The notes: generated from the sequence alone by a model not told the origin. Positions 10,461 to 21,353 are shown, counted from the first letter of the stretch. The stretch is DNA of 64,000 bases from Pectinophora gossypiella (GCF_024362695.1 NC_065421.1:4340598-4404597); one strand, 5' to 3'. Translations and numbers: made by a program.

Positions 10461-11242
10461 AATACATAGATTTACCACTACCGTAGATACAGCGCTTGAT
10501 ACAAAAATGCGACGAAAACTTGGCGCTTGTTTATCTATACATTCCTACACAGCGGTATACACATTCAATAAAATCGTGTCAAATTAAGAAAGTACGCATC
10601 GTGTTATTACTTATATTAGCGTGTGGTGCTTCGTAACGCGGTCGAGTTATACTGCGACTCGGATTGACCGGGAGTACTTGTTTTAGTGCATTTTAAAATA
10701 AAATAATAATGTTGGTGGGTTTTACTGCGAAAATCAAAATGTTTATACTATGATAATATGCACAATGTTATTACTTATTAGAAATATCATGTTCCATCCT
10801 TATTTTTTCGCTTCGAGCTTCTATTTTTGCAAGTTTTTACCACGCACTTCCCAATGTTGCCAGTTCGACGCCTAATCGCGCACTGAGGTAAAGTACTGTC
10901 AATGTCGCTATATTAACAGTAACTTTGCGCTGATGTTCAATCTACGGTAGTAGTAAATCTATGACGGAATAGAAGAAAGAAACTATCAGCTAATACGTCA
11001 TATTATTCTTATTATAATAGAAGTTGGAGTAAGAATAAGGGATCACTTCTCGTGTAATAAGAATTGACTAATTATACGCTTCTGAGCTGGAAACTTTTCA
11101 CTATTCAGTTCATTAATCTATCTCAAGATGTTATTATCAAGAGTGGGTGAAAATTGTCTTCTCAAGTTTATGAAAGCACGTCGAAATAGCAATAGCTATA
11201 TTGTTGTGAATACCACGTAATCGTAACATAACATAAAAAATT
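10461..11242. other. AT-rich, nothing recognised
   Basis: No gene or identifiable element was found in this stretch. Confidence 0.4.
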
Positions 11243-11407
11243 GCTATTCAAAATTCTAGACTAAGTAAATTACATTCATCTTTTTTGGGGTCATGTACGT
11301 TTTTACAATAAAATACCAGATAATAATAATATTTTGAATTTGTTTGACCTTCAACAAGTTTATCCATGATAATTACGTTGAATAAATAATTCTGATTTCT
11401 GATTTCA
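11243..11407 (+). mobile_element. CR1-like LINE (lineage B) 3' fragment
   Basis: Matches the end of the element at 48072-48845: the RT tail segment (CAAAATTCTAGACTAAG, TTTTTACAATAAAATACCAG), then the 3' UTR (TTCAACAAGTTTATCCATGA) ending in CTGATTT repeats. The middle is deleted, so the piece is dead. Confidence 0.75.
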
Positions 11408-11560
11408 TAACATAACAAATACTTTATTGTACAAACAGGAAAACGCAAAATATAAAACAAAAGAGAAATAGAAAGAGTATAATAGGGGGCCTTATTGCTA
11501 AGTAGCAATATCTTCCAGGCAACCTTTAAGTATAGGAGATACTTTTTCATATTATATAAT
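11405..11560 (-). mobile_element. LINE 3' end
   Basis: The plus-strand text ATAACAAATACTTTATTG followed by an A-rich stretch and AGAGAAATAGAA recurs at 44785-44875. Read on the minus strand it ends in CAATAAAGTATTTG, a typical LINE 3' end with a polyadenylation-like signal. Family not named. Confidence 0.55.
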
Positions 11561-11890
11561 ACTCAAGCGAAAGAACATTCTTTTAACATAAGAGGACAGA
11601 AATGGGGGCCATTTAATCACAGGACTATAAACGCCCACATATCACCTGCACCTTAAAACACCTGCTTATGGTCGAACGACCGATCGCAAGTAGAACGAAA
11701 TTGAAAAAAAAATAATAATTATATAATATAGCAGGATTGTGCAGTTTGGGAATGCTTGTACGTATAAAAGTAAATACAAAGATAGGTATACTGCATCTGT
11801 AGTTATCCTCTTTCTTTGCATGTTTTTTATTCAACGCATAAACGCATAGTTTTTTTCCAATATATAACATAAGTTCATACGTAAACATTA

Positions 11891-12082
11891 ACAGCCTATA
11901 TACCTACGTCCCACTGCTGCGCACTGGTCTCTCGTCAATCCACCCCGGAGGGGGTAAGGAGCATACTCCAGCACGCGCTGTTCCACGGGCGGTTGGTGGA
12001 GATGTTTATAAGGCGAATAGCCGGGGCCAACGGCTGAACGTGCCCTCCGAAGCACGGAATCATCTTACTATTACGGACAATT
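11891..12082 (-). mobile_element. SINE-B fragment
   Basis: Minus-strand counterpart of the 3' half of 44118-44462: central domain (CACGTTCAGCCGTTGGCCCC on the minus strand, diverged), GGAGTATGCTCC, and the tail with GGGACGTAGGTATATAGGCTG. The tRNA-like head is missing. Confidence 0.7.
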
Positions 12083-12502
12083 CAAAAAAGTGCTGAGTTT
12101 TTGCAATAAGCTTACAAACGATAAATATTCATTATAATTTAAATTCGGATGTAAAATGCCCCAAACTCATTTGTTATTTACATTATTTACCAAAAATTGT
12201 GAAGTTCCGCGGTTTTGGAATAACATATTCAGTGGGTATTCCAATCAGAATTTTAAATGGTTTATTGTTTTATGTTTTGTCTAAGAACTGTTGAACTTAA
12301 AAAAAGAAGAATAAAAATAAAGATAGCCCTTACAGATATACATACACTCATGGCCGTAACGGGGTGGGCAGAGCCACAAGTCCTAATATGGATATGATGA
12401 ACCTTGCGGAACCATAAAATATAGCCCACTGCTTTTTTTTTCTTTTTGGGTGAGACCCCCGACTCATTTATAAAGAACATCATAGAAGGAAACATTTAAT
12501 GA

Positions 12503-12618
12503 ATGAGAGGAAGGGGTAGACCTAGGAGACCATTTATGAAACAAATAAAAGAGAAGATGCAGGTCGTGTCTTATCAGGAGGTGAAGGATTCGGCGGAGAG
12601 AAGAGAGGATTGGTGATT
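12503..12618 (+). pseudogene. RTE-like LINE reverse transcriptase, C-terminal remnant
   Basis: An open stretch encodes MRGRGRPRRPFMKQIKEKM followed by QVVSYQEVKDSAERREDW and a stop. This resembles the C-terminal end of RTE-type reverse transcriptases common in moth genomes. The same peptide appears, diverged, on the minus strand at 23385-23580 and around 16759-16920. It is a remnant without catalytic domains. Confidence 0.65.
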
Positions 12619-12639
12619 ACTCTACCGACAATAAAGAGA

Positions 12640-12665
12640 GTGTGTGTGTGAGAGAGAGAGAGAGA
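12640..12665. repeat. TG/AG dinucleotide microsatellite
   Basis: About five TG units are followed by about eight AG units. Confidence 0.9.
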
Positions 12666-13480
12666 TCGTATTTAATCTTATTGGCCCTGAATATACTTAG
12701 GAACCGCTCACAGTTTGGACAAAAACTACTCTGTGGTTTGGACACATTACTCTAACAAAACGTCAATATTAATATTTTAATACAAACTAAGCAATGGCAA
12801 AGGCATAAACGTCATTCAGCCTGCTATAGGAGACGATTTAAAAAATAAATAAAAGAAAAATAAATAAATAGATACTGCATGAAAAGCACAACTATTCAAG
12901 TTAGTTTTAACTAAAAATAAATAAATAAATATAACACATGACTTGGCTGTATGGGCTATGATCCCTTTGCCTGTCCTACGGACTAAATAACAAAAAAAAG
13001 ACAAATTGGTTTTTTTAATAGCTTAATCTTTCATTTAAAAATATTAAAAAATACTTACCTTCAAAATTACCTTACATCCGAATTCCTAGCTTTGAAAATG
13101 TGAAAATAGAGTTTAGGCAACAGAATGTGACGAGACATCTTCCTTTGCTTTTAATCTCAAAAAGTATTTCATTGTAAGAAAAGTTAGAAATTTATGGGTT
13201 TACTCGACGTTATTGAAGATAATTGTCACTTAAGGAAACTACCGTTAGAACTCGTAAAATGCACCATATGCGGTTCTTACGTAATAAATTACATGAAAGG
13301 CACTGTAGCGTAATATCTGGGAGAGTTTAACGAAAAAGTTTAACGAAAAAGCGAACTTTTTTTTATCGTGAATAGGCTCCGGCCGTGGCTGGTTACCATG
13401 CTCCACACAAAACCTTGCTGCCAAGCGACGAAACTCGAGTTCCAGCATGATGTCTGGAGAACTTGTTGTTACATTAGCCA
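12666..13480. other. AT-rich, nothing recognised
   Basis: TAAA-rich tracts occur near 12840-12930. No supported gene. Confidence 0.4.
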
Positions 13481-13568
13481 TATCAGGGGCCTTTGGCGGC
13501 TCAATAGTAACCCTGACACTAGGGTTGATAAGGTCGCTCGTTGTTCTCACAATTCACACTAGAGAAGA
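13481..13568 (+). mobile_element. SINE-A tail fragment
   Basis: ATCAGGGGCCTTTGGCGGCT, then CAATAGTAACCCTGACAC and the AGAGAAGA end match the last third of SINE-A. The 5' part is absent. Confidence 0.75.
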
Positions 13569-13831
13569 TTACTTATTCGTTTTAAAACAAGTAATATTCG
13601 CTTATTTCTTCCACCAGCGGCTTCCAATTGTGAGTCTGCTCGTAAAACTGCGAAGTCAAAGTCGGAACTGAACCTGAAGAGTCCTAACTTCAAACGCAAT
13701 GTTCCTCTGTACACGACAGAAGTTTTCAATTACACGCTAAACCTTCCTGTTTATAGCCTCCGCGCAGCCTGTAACACACAGAGCAGGTTTTAACACTTTT
13801 TATATTTTTTACGTTTTTTTCTTTTGAAAGA

Positions 13832-14047
13832 CATATTTAAAAATATCTTTATACAGTAGGTACGAGTAACATGTTAGTTACGCTTTCGATCGTCAATTTT
13901 AAATTGCTAAATAGATTTTTTTTCCAGGCAACCTTAGGGTGAATGAACTTGCTACATATTAAAATCGGGGACGGTAAACTACTGCAGCTTTTCGGGGAAA
14001 AGAAGCTGCAAGAAAAACCTCGGCACAGGGCCCTAGATGTTCCTTAA
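13832..14047 (-). mobile_element. CR1-like LINE (lineage A) 3' UTR fragment
   Basis: The minus-strand text matches the 3' UTR of the LINE at 29720-33948: GGGCCCTGTGCCGAGG, TTTTTCTTGCAGCTTCTTTT and the terminal TTCAAAAG-type end. About 60 unrelated bases interrupt it (13906-13965). Confidence 0.75.
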
Positions 14048-14049
14048 AT

Positions 14050-15147
14050 TCTTCTTAAGGTATGCTTATTAGCATGCTCTTTGTTTGTATACATTTGCTT
14101 AAAAACATACTCAATTCATACACAAAGCATAAGCAAACCTATATTGTTGCGCTCAAAGCACTCTTTCCACATGCGTAGCAGGAAGCATGTTCAAAAACAT
14201 AATAATTGCTTACTAGCAATGCTACACATATGCTACTAAATAGCAATGCTTAATAGTGGCTACTATTTGTGCTTGTAATGTGTATTAGTGTACCTTAGTG
14301 GTTTTAAGCGCTGATTATTATCATAGCATGTAATTTTAATTCGTTTTAAATGAAAGAGATGGCGAACATAAGTTTTTATAACAAATAATTGACTTTGGAT
14401 ACAGATAAGTGGTAAATATTACGTTGTTATAGCGTGGCCCTTAAGTTAAATAAAGTTCAAATTTTGCTGGCATGGAGCTTAAATAAATAGGCAAAGCGTC
14501 AGCATTGAATATTTCTCAATTTACACAGAAAATAAATCTCTACATAAAATAGCAGTAAAACTTCACTTTGTAACATTCGGAAAGAAATCCTTCTCGGATC
14601 AGCGTGAAAGTCACACCACCACCACTTAATATAACACGACTAAGTTGTCATCGAACGTTGAACTCGGTAGTTCTATTACATAAATGATGTATTACACCAC
14701 CGGCAGAGTGCGGTAAAATATCATATTATTATCGTAAAAGCTGATCGCGATTCACATCACGTCCTGTAGGACCGAGCATTCGAGGTAGAAAGACCTCCGC
14801 GGAAAATGCTAATGGAATGCATAATTTTATATTGAGAAAGTTTGCTCAGAACGCCGCCTCCATGTTTTTTTAATAATGGCGCGAAGATGCGTGGGATCGC
14901 TATCGAGGTGTTTAACATTTCGGATCTTATTAAAGATATTTTTGATACCAACCCTTTTATTGAGAAAGGAAAAACAATACCTCTGAAAAGTTAATATCCG
15001 TAAAATGTACGAAATTATGGTACGTACCTTTGTTTGAATTGATATTGCGCGTCAGATTCCATATTTTCATAACTTTTTCGTATTTTTTGTGTGACAAAAT
15101 TGTAGCTTTCGTATAACGTGTACTAACTGATATCTAATACATAATTC
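14050..15147. other. Non-coding; repeat-motif cluster at 14050-14290
   Basis: At 14060-14280 the motifs AGCATGCT, AGCAATGCT and TGCTACTA recur in both orientations, as in the subterminal regions of some DNA transposons. The remainder to 15147 shows no recognised gene; a short open frame on the minus strand (14757-14951) has no recognisable domain. Confidence 0.4.
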
Positions 15148-15320
15148 CTACTAATATTATACCTGCGAAAGTAATTCTGTATGTCTGTTACGCTTTCACG
15201 CCAAAAATACTAAACTGATTTTGATGAAATTAGGTACAGAAATAGATTAAACCTTGGGAAAGAACATTACTTTACGTTATATTACGTATTTAGAGTTGGA
15301 ATAAATATTCCGCGGGTGAT
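15148..15320 (+). mobile_element. Helitron-like fragment
   Basis: CTACTAATATTAT, then CTGTTACGCTTTCACGCC, ACTGATTTTGATGAAATTAG and a later CCGCGGGT resemble non-autonomous Helitron sequences that are very frequent in moths. No CTRR hairpin end was found, so it is partial. The call relies on recollection of family sequences. Confidence 0.5.
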
Positions 15321-15955
15321 AACTGAAATCATGAGTAGTTAGTTTGTATTGTGGCGTCCATCATAGAAATAAATATTTTTTCTTTTTTTTTCTTTACTTA
15401 TTAATAAATATGTGTGAGTATTACCAACGCGTGATTTGGCACGGAAATGTAATCACCAAGGGTAGGTAAAATGTTGCCGGTAACAAGTAATACAATACAA
15501 GGTCGTTATAATATTAACGCGTATTGTCTGAAATGAATCAGCTGAATACAGGTCGGTTTACTGAAAAATAAATCACTCAATATTGAATCAACCACAACCC
15601 GATCTCTGTCCAATTTAGTTTCATTGTTCGATTTTGTTACCGTTGTGTTATGAAAATACATAGGCCTTGAATTGAAGACCTCTTTCTTTTTCGTAGTCGG
15701 TTTTTTTTTCTTTACATATTTGACACAGGGTGGGTGTATATTATACTATACAGTATACATCTCTTCTTACTCCATTGGCGATGTATTTCAATGTTATTAT
15801 GTTCGTGTACTTTTTAATGCTAAAAAAATTTTTAAGTTGGTAGAGACATTATTTTGTTATGACATATAATTAATGACAATAATTATACCGATATTTACTA
15901 TACATATTGTAAGTGATAAAATAGGCTATTCCTAATTTTCCGAATACTTTTTTTT
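15321..15955. other. AT-rich, nothing recognised
   Basis: No gene or named element is supported. Confidence 0.4.
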
Positions 15956-16032
15956 GGTGTCTATTATGTTTTCCTCCGAAAACATATCCGGTGTCTATTA
16001 TGTTTTTCGGAGGAAAACATAATAGACACCGG
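15956..16032. repeat. Overlapping inverted repeats
   Basis: 15956-15982 is the exact reverse complement of 16004-16030 (27 bp). A second, internal pair, 15988-16006 with 16014-16032 (19 bp, 7-base loop), uses the same unit. So three copies of GGTGTCTATTATGTTTT sit in two orientations. This is a strong hairpin, possibly produced by template switching. Confidence 0.9.
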
Positions 16033-16758
16033 AAAGTACCGGAAAGTAATAGTGTAGATGGATCGCAGTTTCCGACTTTCTCCAAAGGTAGAGAGACCTT
16101 CCCATCTGTCTTTAAAATTGGCTGATGACGAAGCGATATCGGAAAACGTGCAAAAGCCAGGCACACATCCAAGTATCAAATATTCACAGAACATTTTTAT
16201 TAATTTTAAAACAATTCCGTTTTCGAAATATCGTATCATAGAGCGGTTCCGTTCGAAATTCATATTTGAAATTCGAATTAATTGTATGCTGTATATTATA
16301 TTTCTAAATAAAACGAGAGCAAAGAGACCCGAACTCTGGAAGAAGAGAGGGAAGGCCTTTGCTCGAGTGGGGCGGTAGGGAAATCCTTAAAAAAAATAAG
16401 AAGATGAACAGCCAGTTATTCCTGCAACGTCCAATCCATACAGTATAATCACCTACTTATATACGTATACATATAGTATAATCCTGTTCGAAAAGGGTAT
16501 TTCACACGGTCAAAGATAAATTATGAAATGCTAATATGTAAATAGAAGCCAGTTTAAAATGATCAGAAATCTATTTGACTTATTTTCCAATTTCAATTAA
16601 ATCGCAATAAGTACGATGGATGACTGCTTTTATTAATGACGTTACTAGAACAGTATTTCCATAGAAATTCAACGGAACATTTTCGTTCAAAATGAATAGA
16701 TGATACGTTTCGTAAAAAGTATCACATTTGACTAGGATGCAAAATAGCTTATTATTGA
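16033..16758. other. Non-coding, nothing firm
   Basis: A 106-codon open frame (16058-16378) has no recognisable domain. Its last part, GGGAAGGCCTTTGCTC before a G-rich end, resembles the common LINE 3' end reading GCCTTTGCCCAGCAGTGG, so part of it may be LINE-derived. Confidence 0.4.
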
Positions 16759-16935
16759 GATACAGAAGAGCTTACATGAAACAGATTAAAGAAAGCATTT
16801 TCCATTCCAGTCTATCAAAGGCCAATTCTTTGACTTCCCTATAAGACACGACGTTAAAGGTTAAGAATTGGCCTTTGATAGACTGGAATGGAAAATGCTA
16901 CACCGACAAGAGCGTGGCTCTTAAATTGATTGATG
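16759..16935. mobile_element. RTE-like LINE fragment with internal inversion
   Basis: A plus-oriented piece (AGAGCTTACATGAAACAGAT) is followed by an inverted copy of the next segment (16795-16857) and then again by plus-oriented sequence to the 3' end (GCTACACCGACAAGAGCGTG). The inverted arms 16795-16830 and 16863-16898 are perfect complements over 36 bases. Compare the uninverted copy on the minus strand at 23385-23580. Confidence 0.8.
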
Positions 16936-17009
16936 ATGAATGAGATACAGACAAGAATGCAATAACCGTCTGGAAACCAATCTCTCTCGGTAGCGAAATA
17001 AGTCTTTTT

Positions 17010-17175
17010 TTAAGAATCTCTAGGGCAATGTGCCGAGGTTTTTCATGAAGCTACTTTTCCTCAGCCCTACAGATAATGAGAAGCTGCAGTTGTTTTCGAC
17101 ATTGATGACAATCGACGATTCAAAGTGTATGTAGTGGGTAACATAGTAACACTTTGATTCGTCAACTTTATAAAA
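17010..17175. mobile_element. CR1-like (lineage A) 3' UTR fragment with fold-back end
   Basis: Plus-oriented TGCCGAGGTTTTTC, GAGAAGCTGCAGTTGTTTT and GACGATTCAAAGTGT are followed by an inverted copy (ACACTTTGATTCGTC). This is the 3' UTR of the 29720-33948 family with a short inverted extension. Confidence 0.65.
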
Positions 17176-17616
17176 AATAATGAGTTTTAAGTTTGAGTTT
17201 TGATACCTCGCGTAGAAAGTTGCCTACGTGGTATATAGATAAGTAGGTTACTAGAGAGATGTCAGATGTTTAGTTAATCCGCACGGCTTATTATTTTGGG
17301 TTATAACAACCAGAAACCTCTTGACATTCCCCGACCCATCCCCCAAGAGAATTGCGGGTCATGGCATTTCTCAATTATACCCGTAACAGCATTGTTTCCG
17401 CAAATCTTGTAATGGCGGAAAGGATTGGTTGTTCCGCGAGCTTCTGTTGCGAATTATCTTTTATTTTCACGCGACGACCGGGAAAATGAGGGTAAGATTC
17501 TGTGTTCCTTTCGGGGTTCCGTCGTCATGTGGCAGAACGGTACGAAATAGACTGGGAACTATATTTAAAACTTGATTCTGTTCCGGAGACATTGTATAAC
17601 GTCCGAGTCTACGTTT
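17176..17616. other. Non-coding, nothing recognised
   Basis: No gene or named element is supported in this stretch. Confidence 0.4.
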
Positions 17617-17858
17617 TCCATCGTGTGGATTGTGAGATGGATTACGAGCCTTATCAACCGTAGTGTCAGGGTTAAAAGTGAATTGCCAAAGGCCCCTGAC
17701 ATACTTACATCGGTAAGTAGTAACCGAACAAGCACGGATCGTCTTCACCAAACTAGGGATCTTAAAGTATTTTTTTGTGATATATCCCCACCGGGATAAG
17801 ATCTCGGGACCTCCGGATAGTGAGCCCGATCGTCAGCCACTGGGCTGCGGAGGCCGTT
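17617..17858 (-). mobile_element. SINE-A copy, degraded
   Basis: Minus-strand copy from the tRNA-like head (complement of 17760-17858, with box B region TCCGGAGGTCCCGAGATC) to the tail at 17617. Much of the central domain is deleted; only GCACGGATCGTCTT remains on the plus strand. Confidence 0.75.
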
Positions 17859-18823
17859 ATGTCCGAGTATACACACATTCACGTAAAAATTCACTGCGCT
17901 TCCAGTCCCACATTGCTTAAAGCTAGCTCCGCCTCTGTGTGTAAAGACCTCTAACAATTGCGACTCTTGCATAGTCATCTATACTCTGCCTTTCATCTAG
18001 GTTTTATAACATATCGTAATAACCGACAGAGGGATTGTGTCCATCGCAATAAAAGTACTTACAACATTTTCACTACAATCCAATTATGAGTTTTTTCCAA
18101 ATGAACATAATATTATAAAAATACATAACACATGCCAATTAAACGGAGCAGTAGCTTGCATGCAGCAAGCACGTAGTAACTAGCACACTGTAGAGCTGCC
18201 TATAAGCTAAACTTATAAACAAGTACAATCTACTTGCTTGCAAGGTACAGACATGCCAGTTAACGTATACAGATGAAAGTAGCTGCCATGTACAAGGAGC
18301 TGGCATGCAAGTGTGCCAGCTCGTATCCTACCTAAGGCGAAACAATATGTGGATAATTAGGTACAATCTCTTTTCTATATTTGTACTTACCTAAATGTTA
18401 ACACGCGATCCCGCCAAAGACGGAAAAAACAAACAATATCACCCCACAACAAAACAAAGAAGTTAAATTAAGAAACGTCTTGCGGAGGCGGTACATTTCA
18501 GAAATAATTATGAAACAAATGACAGACCTGTGTGGGAAGAGAAAATGGCTGCTGCAAAAAATGTGAAAGAGGTTTTGTTAAGCTAGTGATGTTACGATTT
18601 CATTTATTTTTGGGTCGAGGGAGTTTAACCTTTTAGGTGATAACTTCACCCTTTCACGGGCAGAGACCATGGGTCATTGATGGTTCATAATAGATAGTAT
18701 GACACCTTGGAATCGGAACGTCATTATAGACGTTCTGTCAGAGCCTATCATAACATCGACCTGGGATAGACACTTAGGAGTCGCCGTCGCCAGACACGGC
18801 TTGGATGATATGATGATGATGAT
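17859..18823. other. Non-coding; palindromic motif cluster at 18120-18330
   Basis: The stretch 18125-18325 carries many short motifs in both orientations (CATGCCAGTT, GAGCTGGCATGCAAG, GTGCCAGCTC), as seen in subterminal parts of DNA transposons. No transposase or gene was seen. Confidence 0.4.
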
Positions 18824-19036
18824 GCCTGGTATTAAATATGTTTCTCTAGTTATCAAATAACTTGTAATGTATACCTTGTTTTAAAAGATGTGTTGCTGTT
18901 GCAGTTTCTTGTCACATCTTCTCCTCAGTCATAATACTTTGCGAAATGACGTAGATTCAAAAATGTTACATTGATCTTCTGCAAATTTGTCCATGATAAT
19001 TGCTTTGAATAAATGACTCTGATTTCTGATTTCTGC
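18824..19036 (+). mobile_element. CR1-like LINE (lineage B) 3' end
   Basis: Starts at the last codons of the RT frame (CCTGGTATTAAATATG, compare CTGGTATTAAATGTG near 48619) and runs through the 3' UTR (AAAAGATGTGTTGCTGTTGC) to terminal CTGATTT repeats. It is 5'-truncated. Confidence 0.85.
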
Positions 19037-19370
19037 TCCATATTGGGTCACGATGGGGGGAACCTTTAAGTGTCCTAACGTATGGGTGTCGCTAAGTAAT
19101 AGCATGAGTGATAGGCCCCCAACTTAATTGAATAAAATAATATACTTAAGTGCTTCCTAGCTAAAATTGTTACTAACTGAAAACGGTTTATGGGAGTGAG
19201 TCAATCTTAAAATAAGGTATGTGAGTGCATTTTGGGGCTGTTCATGTAATTGAATATTTATCTTAATTTAAATAGGAAATTATTTTCAAGATATTTTCAG
19301 TGCACTGTGTATTAACTCTTTATTGTACACATTAATACATAATTAGGGAAGTATCTAGTTAAATACAGTC

Positions 19371-19531
19371 TTCTTCTGTCGTGTGGGTTGTGAGGTGTAT
19401 GAACAACCTCAGCAACTCTAGTGTCAGTGATATTATTGAGCTGCCATAGGCCCCTGACATGACTCATGTAACGACCAGGTACTTACATCACTAAGTAGTA
19501 ACCGGGACCAAAAGCTTAACGCATTTCGAAG
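19371..19531 (-). mobile_element. SINE-A 3' half
   Basis: Minus-strand copy covering the tail to the central domain (CGTGCTTCGAAATGCGTTAAG on the minus strand, diverged). The head is missing. Confidence 0.75.
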
Positions 19532-19580
19532 CACGTAATTAAATTCAGTATTCATTTAAGACACGGATTTCCTGATACAA

Positions 19581-19712
19581 AAATATATGTATGAAGCGAT
19601 TGATGAATGTGGAGGAAGCAAGAGAAGTGTGTCAGGATCGAAGCAAATGGAATTCTATAGTCTCTGCTTACCCCGGTGGGAAATGGGCGTGAGTTTATGT
19701 ATGTATGTATGT
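19581..19712 (+). mobile_element. 5'-truncated TATG-tailed LINE (LINE-X) with 14-bp TSD
   Basis: Encodes a remnant RT C-terminus (EEAREVCQDRSKWNSIVSAY then PGGK and stop) and ends in TATG repeats. It is flanked by a perfect ATTTCCTGATACAA duplication (19567-19580, 19713-19726). Only about 130 bases of the LINE were inserted. Confidence 0.85.
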
Positions 19713-19923
19713 ATTTCCTGATACAACAGATAATGAGCATTTTAAAATTAGAAGGACTTCTTTCGACTCGATGCTATTTGTAAATGTTTCTTCGTTGTTT
19801 GAGCATGCATTAGCCATTGACAGAACACATGCCACTCGATTTTTTTTCAATCAATCAATAATTATTTATTGCACATTATAACATAGGATAAAATAGGAAC
19901 AATAGGCGGTCGCTTATTAGTAC

Positions 19924-20215
19924 ACATCATCATCAGCCCATTAACGTCCCCACTGCTGGGGCACGGGCCTTCTATATGGATAGATAGGGAGATCGGGCCT
20001 TAAACCACCGCGCGGGCCCAGTGCGGATTGATGGTTATTAATGACTGCTAATGCAGCCGGGACCAACGGCTTAACGTGCCTTCCGAAGCACTGAGGAGCT
20101 CGAGATGAAAAGTTTTTTTATGTGGTCACCCATCCTATGACCGGCCTTTGTGAAAGTTGCTTAACTTCAACAATCGCAGACCGAGCGCGTTTACCGCTGC
20201 GCCGCCGAGCTCCTC
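19924..20215 (-). mobile_element. SINE-C copy (tRNA A-box plus 5S-like head)
   Basis: On the minus strand: GAGGAGCTCGGCGGCGCAGC, an A-box; then TTGAAGTTAAGCAACTTTC and GGATGGGTGACC like 5S rRNA; an A/T-rich link; the central domain; and a tail ending in GGGCTGATGATGATG. Full length, related to 45011-45301 and 46001-46298. Confidence 0.85.
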
Positions 20216-20236
20216 GTTTTATTCCTTGGTTCTATT

Positions 20237-20400
20237 ATCCCACTGGTGGGCAAAGGCCTCCCCTTTGAGCTTCTACTTCTCCCTTACCTTTCACTCTTCA
20301 CTCTCTCTCAGGCCACTCTTCTAGCTCACACCACTCGCATTAGACTCGATTAAAAAACATCGAGTCCCAACACTATTTCTACCCCTGCAACATCCGCAGG
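20237..20400 (-). mobile_element. LINE 3' fragment (RTE/R4-like)
   Basis: Minus-strand text ends in GGGAGGCCTTTGCCCACCAG, the common 3' end of a moth LINE, preceded by a purine-rich coding remnant. Confidence 0.5.
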
Positions 20401-20740
20401 AAAGTCAACAACGTATTCATCTGGCGACGTAGGTACAGTCGGCGACAACCTTGTTACAACGGCAATTACGGTAATGTTGTACATTATTAACCCCACTCGC
20501 TTAGTCTCGAGCGACGTATATCATTGACGTAAAAAAATATGTGCAATTTTTTTCTTTTCGTGTGTTTGTTTTGCTTTGGATGAGGGGAAAATAAAATGTG
20601 GTGACTGAAACTGCTAGTATCTACTGGTAAAAAGGTGAAGTTGATTTTTTTTTGTTCTGTGAAATATGATGTAAGAGGATTTGATGCCAGCTGACTTATG
20701 CTGAATGATAAGCGTCATGATTGTTGTCTCGTCCCTAAAT

Positions 20741-20926
20741 ACATCAATCGCTTCATACACGCACGCCGGTTCAGAGTAGATCGTACTAAACCTAATGTGG
20801 AGGAAGCAAGAGAAGTGTGTAAGGATCGAAGCAAATGGAATACTATAGTCTCTGCTTACTTCAGTGGGAAATAGGCATGTATGTAATATACAAAAGTAAT
20901 AAAGTAGCGCGAGTTTATGTATGTAT
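20741..20926. mobile_element. LINE-X insertion with 5' inversion
   Basis: The first part (20741-20793) is inverted (complement of TACGATCTACTCTGAACCGG...), while from about 20797 to 20926 the LINE-X tail reads forward and ends in TATG repeats. Flanked by GTCCCTAAAT duplications (20731-20740, 20927-20936). This arrangement is typical of twin priming. Confidence 0.8.
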
Positions 20927-20936
20927 GTCCCTAAAT

Positions 20937-21162
20937 GCATATATACGGAACATTGTAAATTACTTACAATATCCCTAGCGTTACAGCTAGGAATAAGGAG
21001 ACGATGGTGACAAACACTCATTGGTGCGTTACGTCGACGCGAGTGTCCGCCAATCATTCAATCGCTCCCCTCTCTCACCTCACTTCTCACATAAGTAACT
21101 CAGGTGACACTGACAACAACTTGCGCGCGGGCTATTTATTACATTTAATTATTATTAATAAT
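20937..21162. other. Non-coding, nothing recognised
   Basis: No gene was identified in this short gap. Confidence 0.4.
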
Positions 21163-21353
21163 AGCCCTCAATGTCCCACTGCAGGGTAAAGGCCTCTCTT
21201 CCTTTCTTCCACTCCTCCCTGTCCCCAGCTTTTTCGTGGCCTTCCCCGACGTCTGACAGCATTTGCAGGAACCCACTCTGTAGCTTTTTTGGCCCAGAGA
21301 TCATCGGGCATTCGGGCAACATATCCAGCCCAGTCCCATTTCATAACACGAAC
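21163..21353 (-). pseudogene. LINE reverse transcriptase C-terminal remnant
   Basis: The minus strand reads WDWAGYVARMPDDLWAKKAT then EWVPANAV and RRRGRPRKSWGQ, a frequent C-terminal motif of moth LINE polymerases (R4/RTE-like), followed by the 3' end GGCCTTTACCCTGCAGTGGG. Catalytic domains are missing. Confidence 0.7.

Noticed and set aside
14757..14951. Minus-strand open frame ending in STSNARSYRT
   Set aside because: No domain, no supporting signals; surrounded by repeats.
16058..16378. 106-codon plus-strand open frame
   Set aside because: No recognisable domain; the end resembles LINE 3' sequence.
19681..19715. CRISPR-like short direct repeats (TATG units)
   Set aside because: These are the terminal tetranucleotide repeats of LINE-X copies; there are no spacers.
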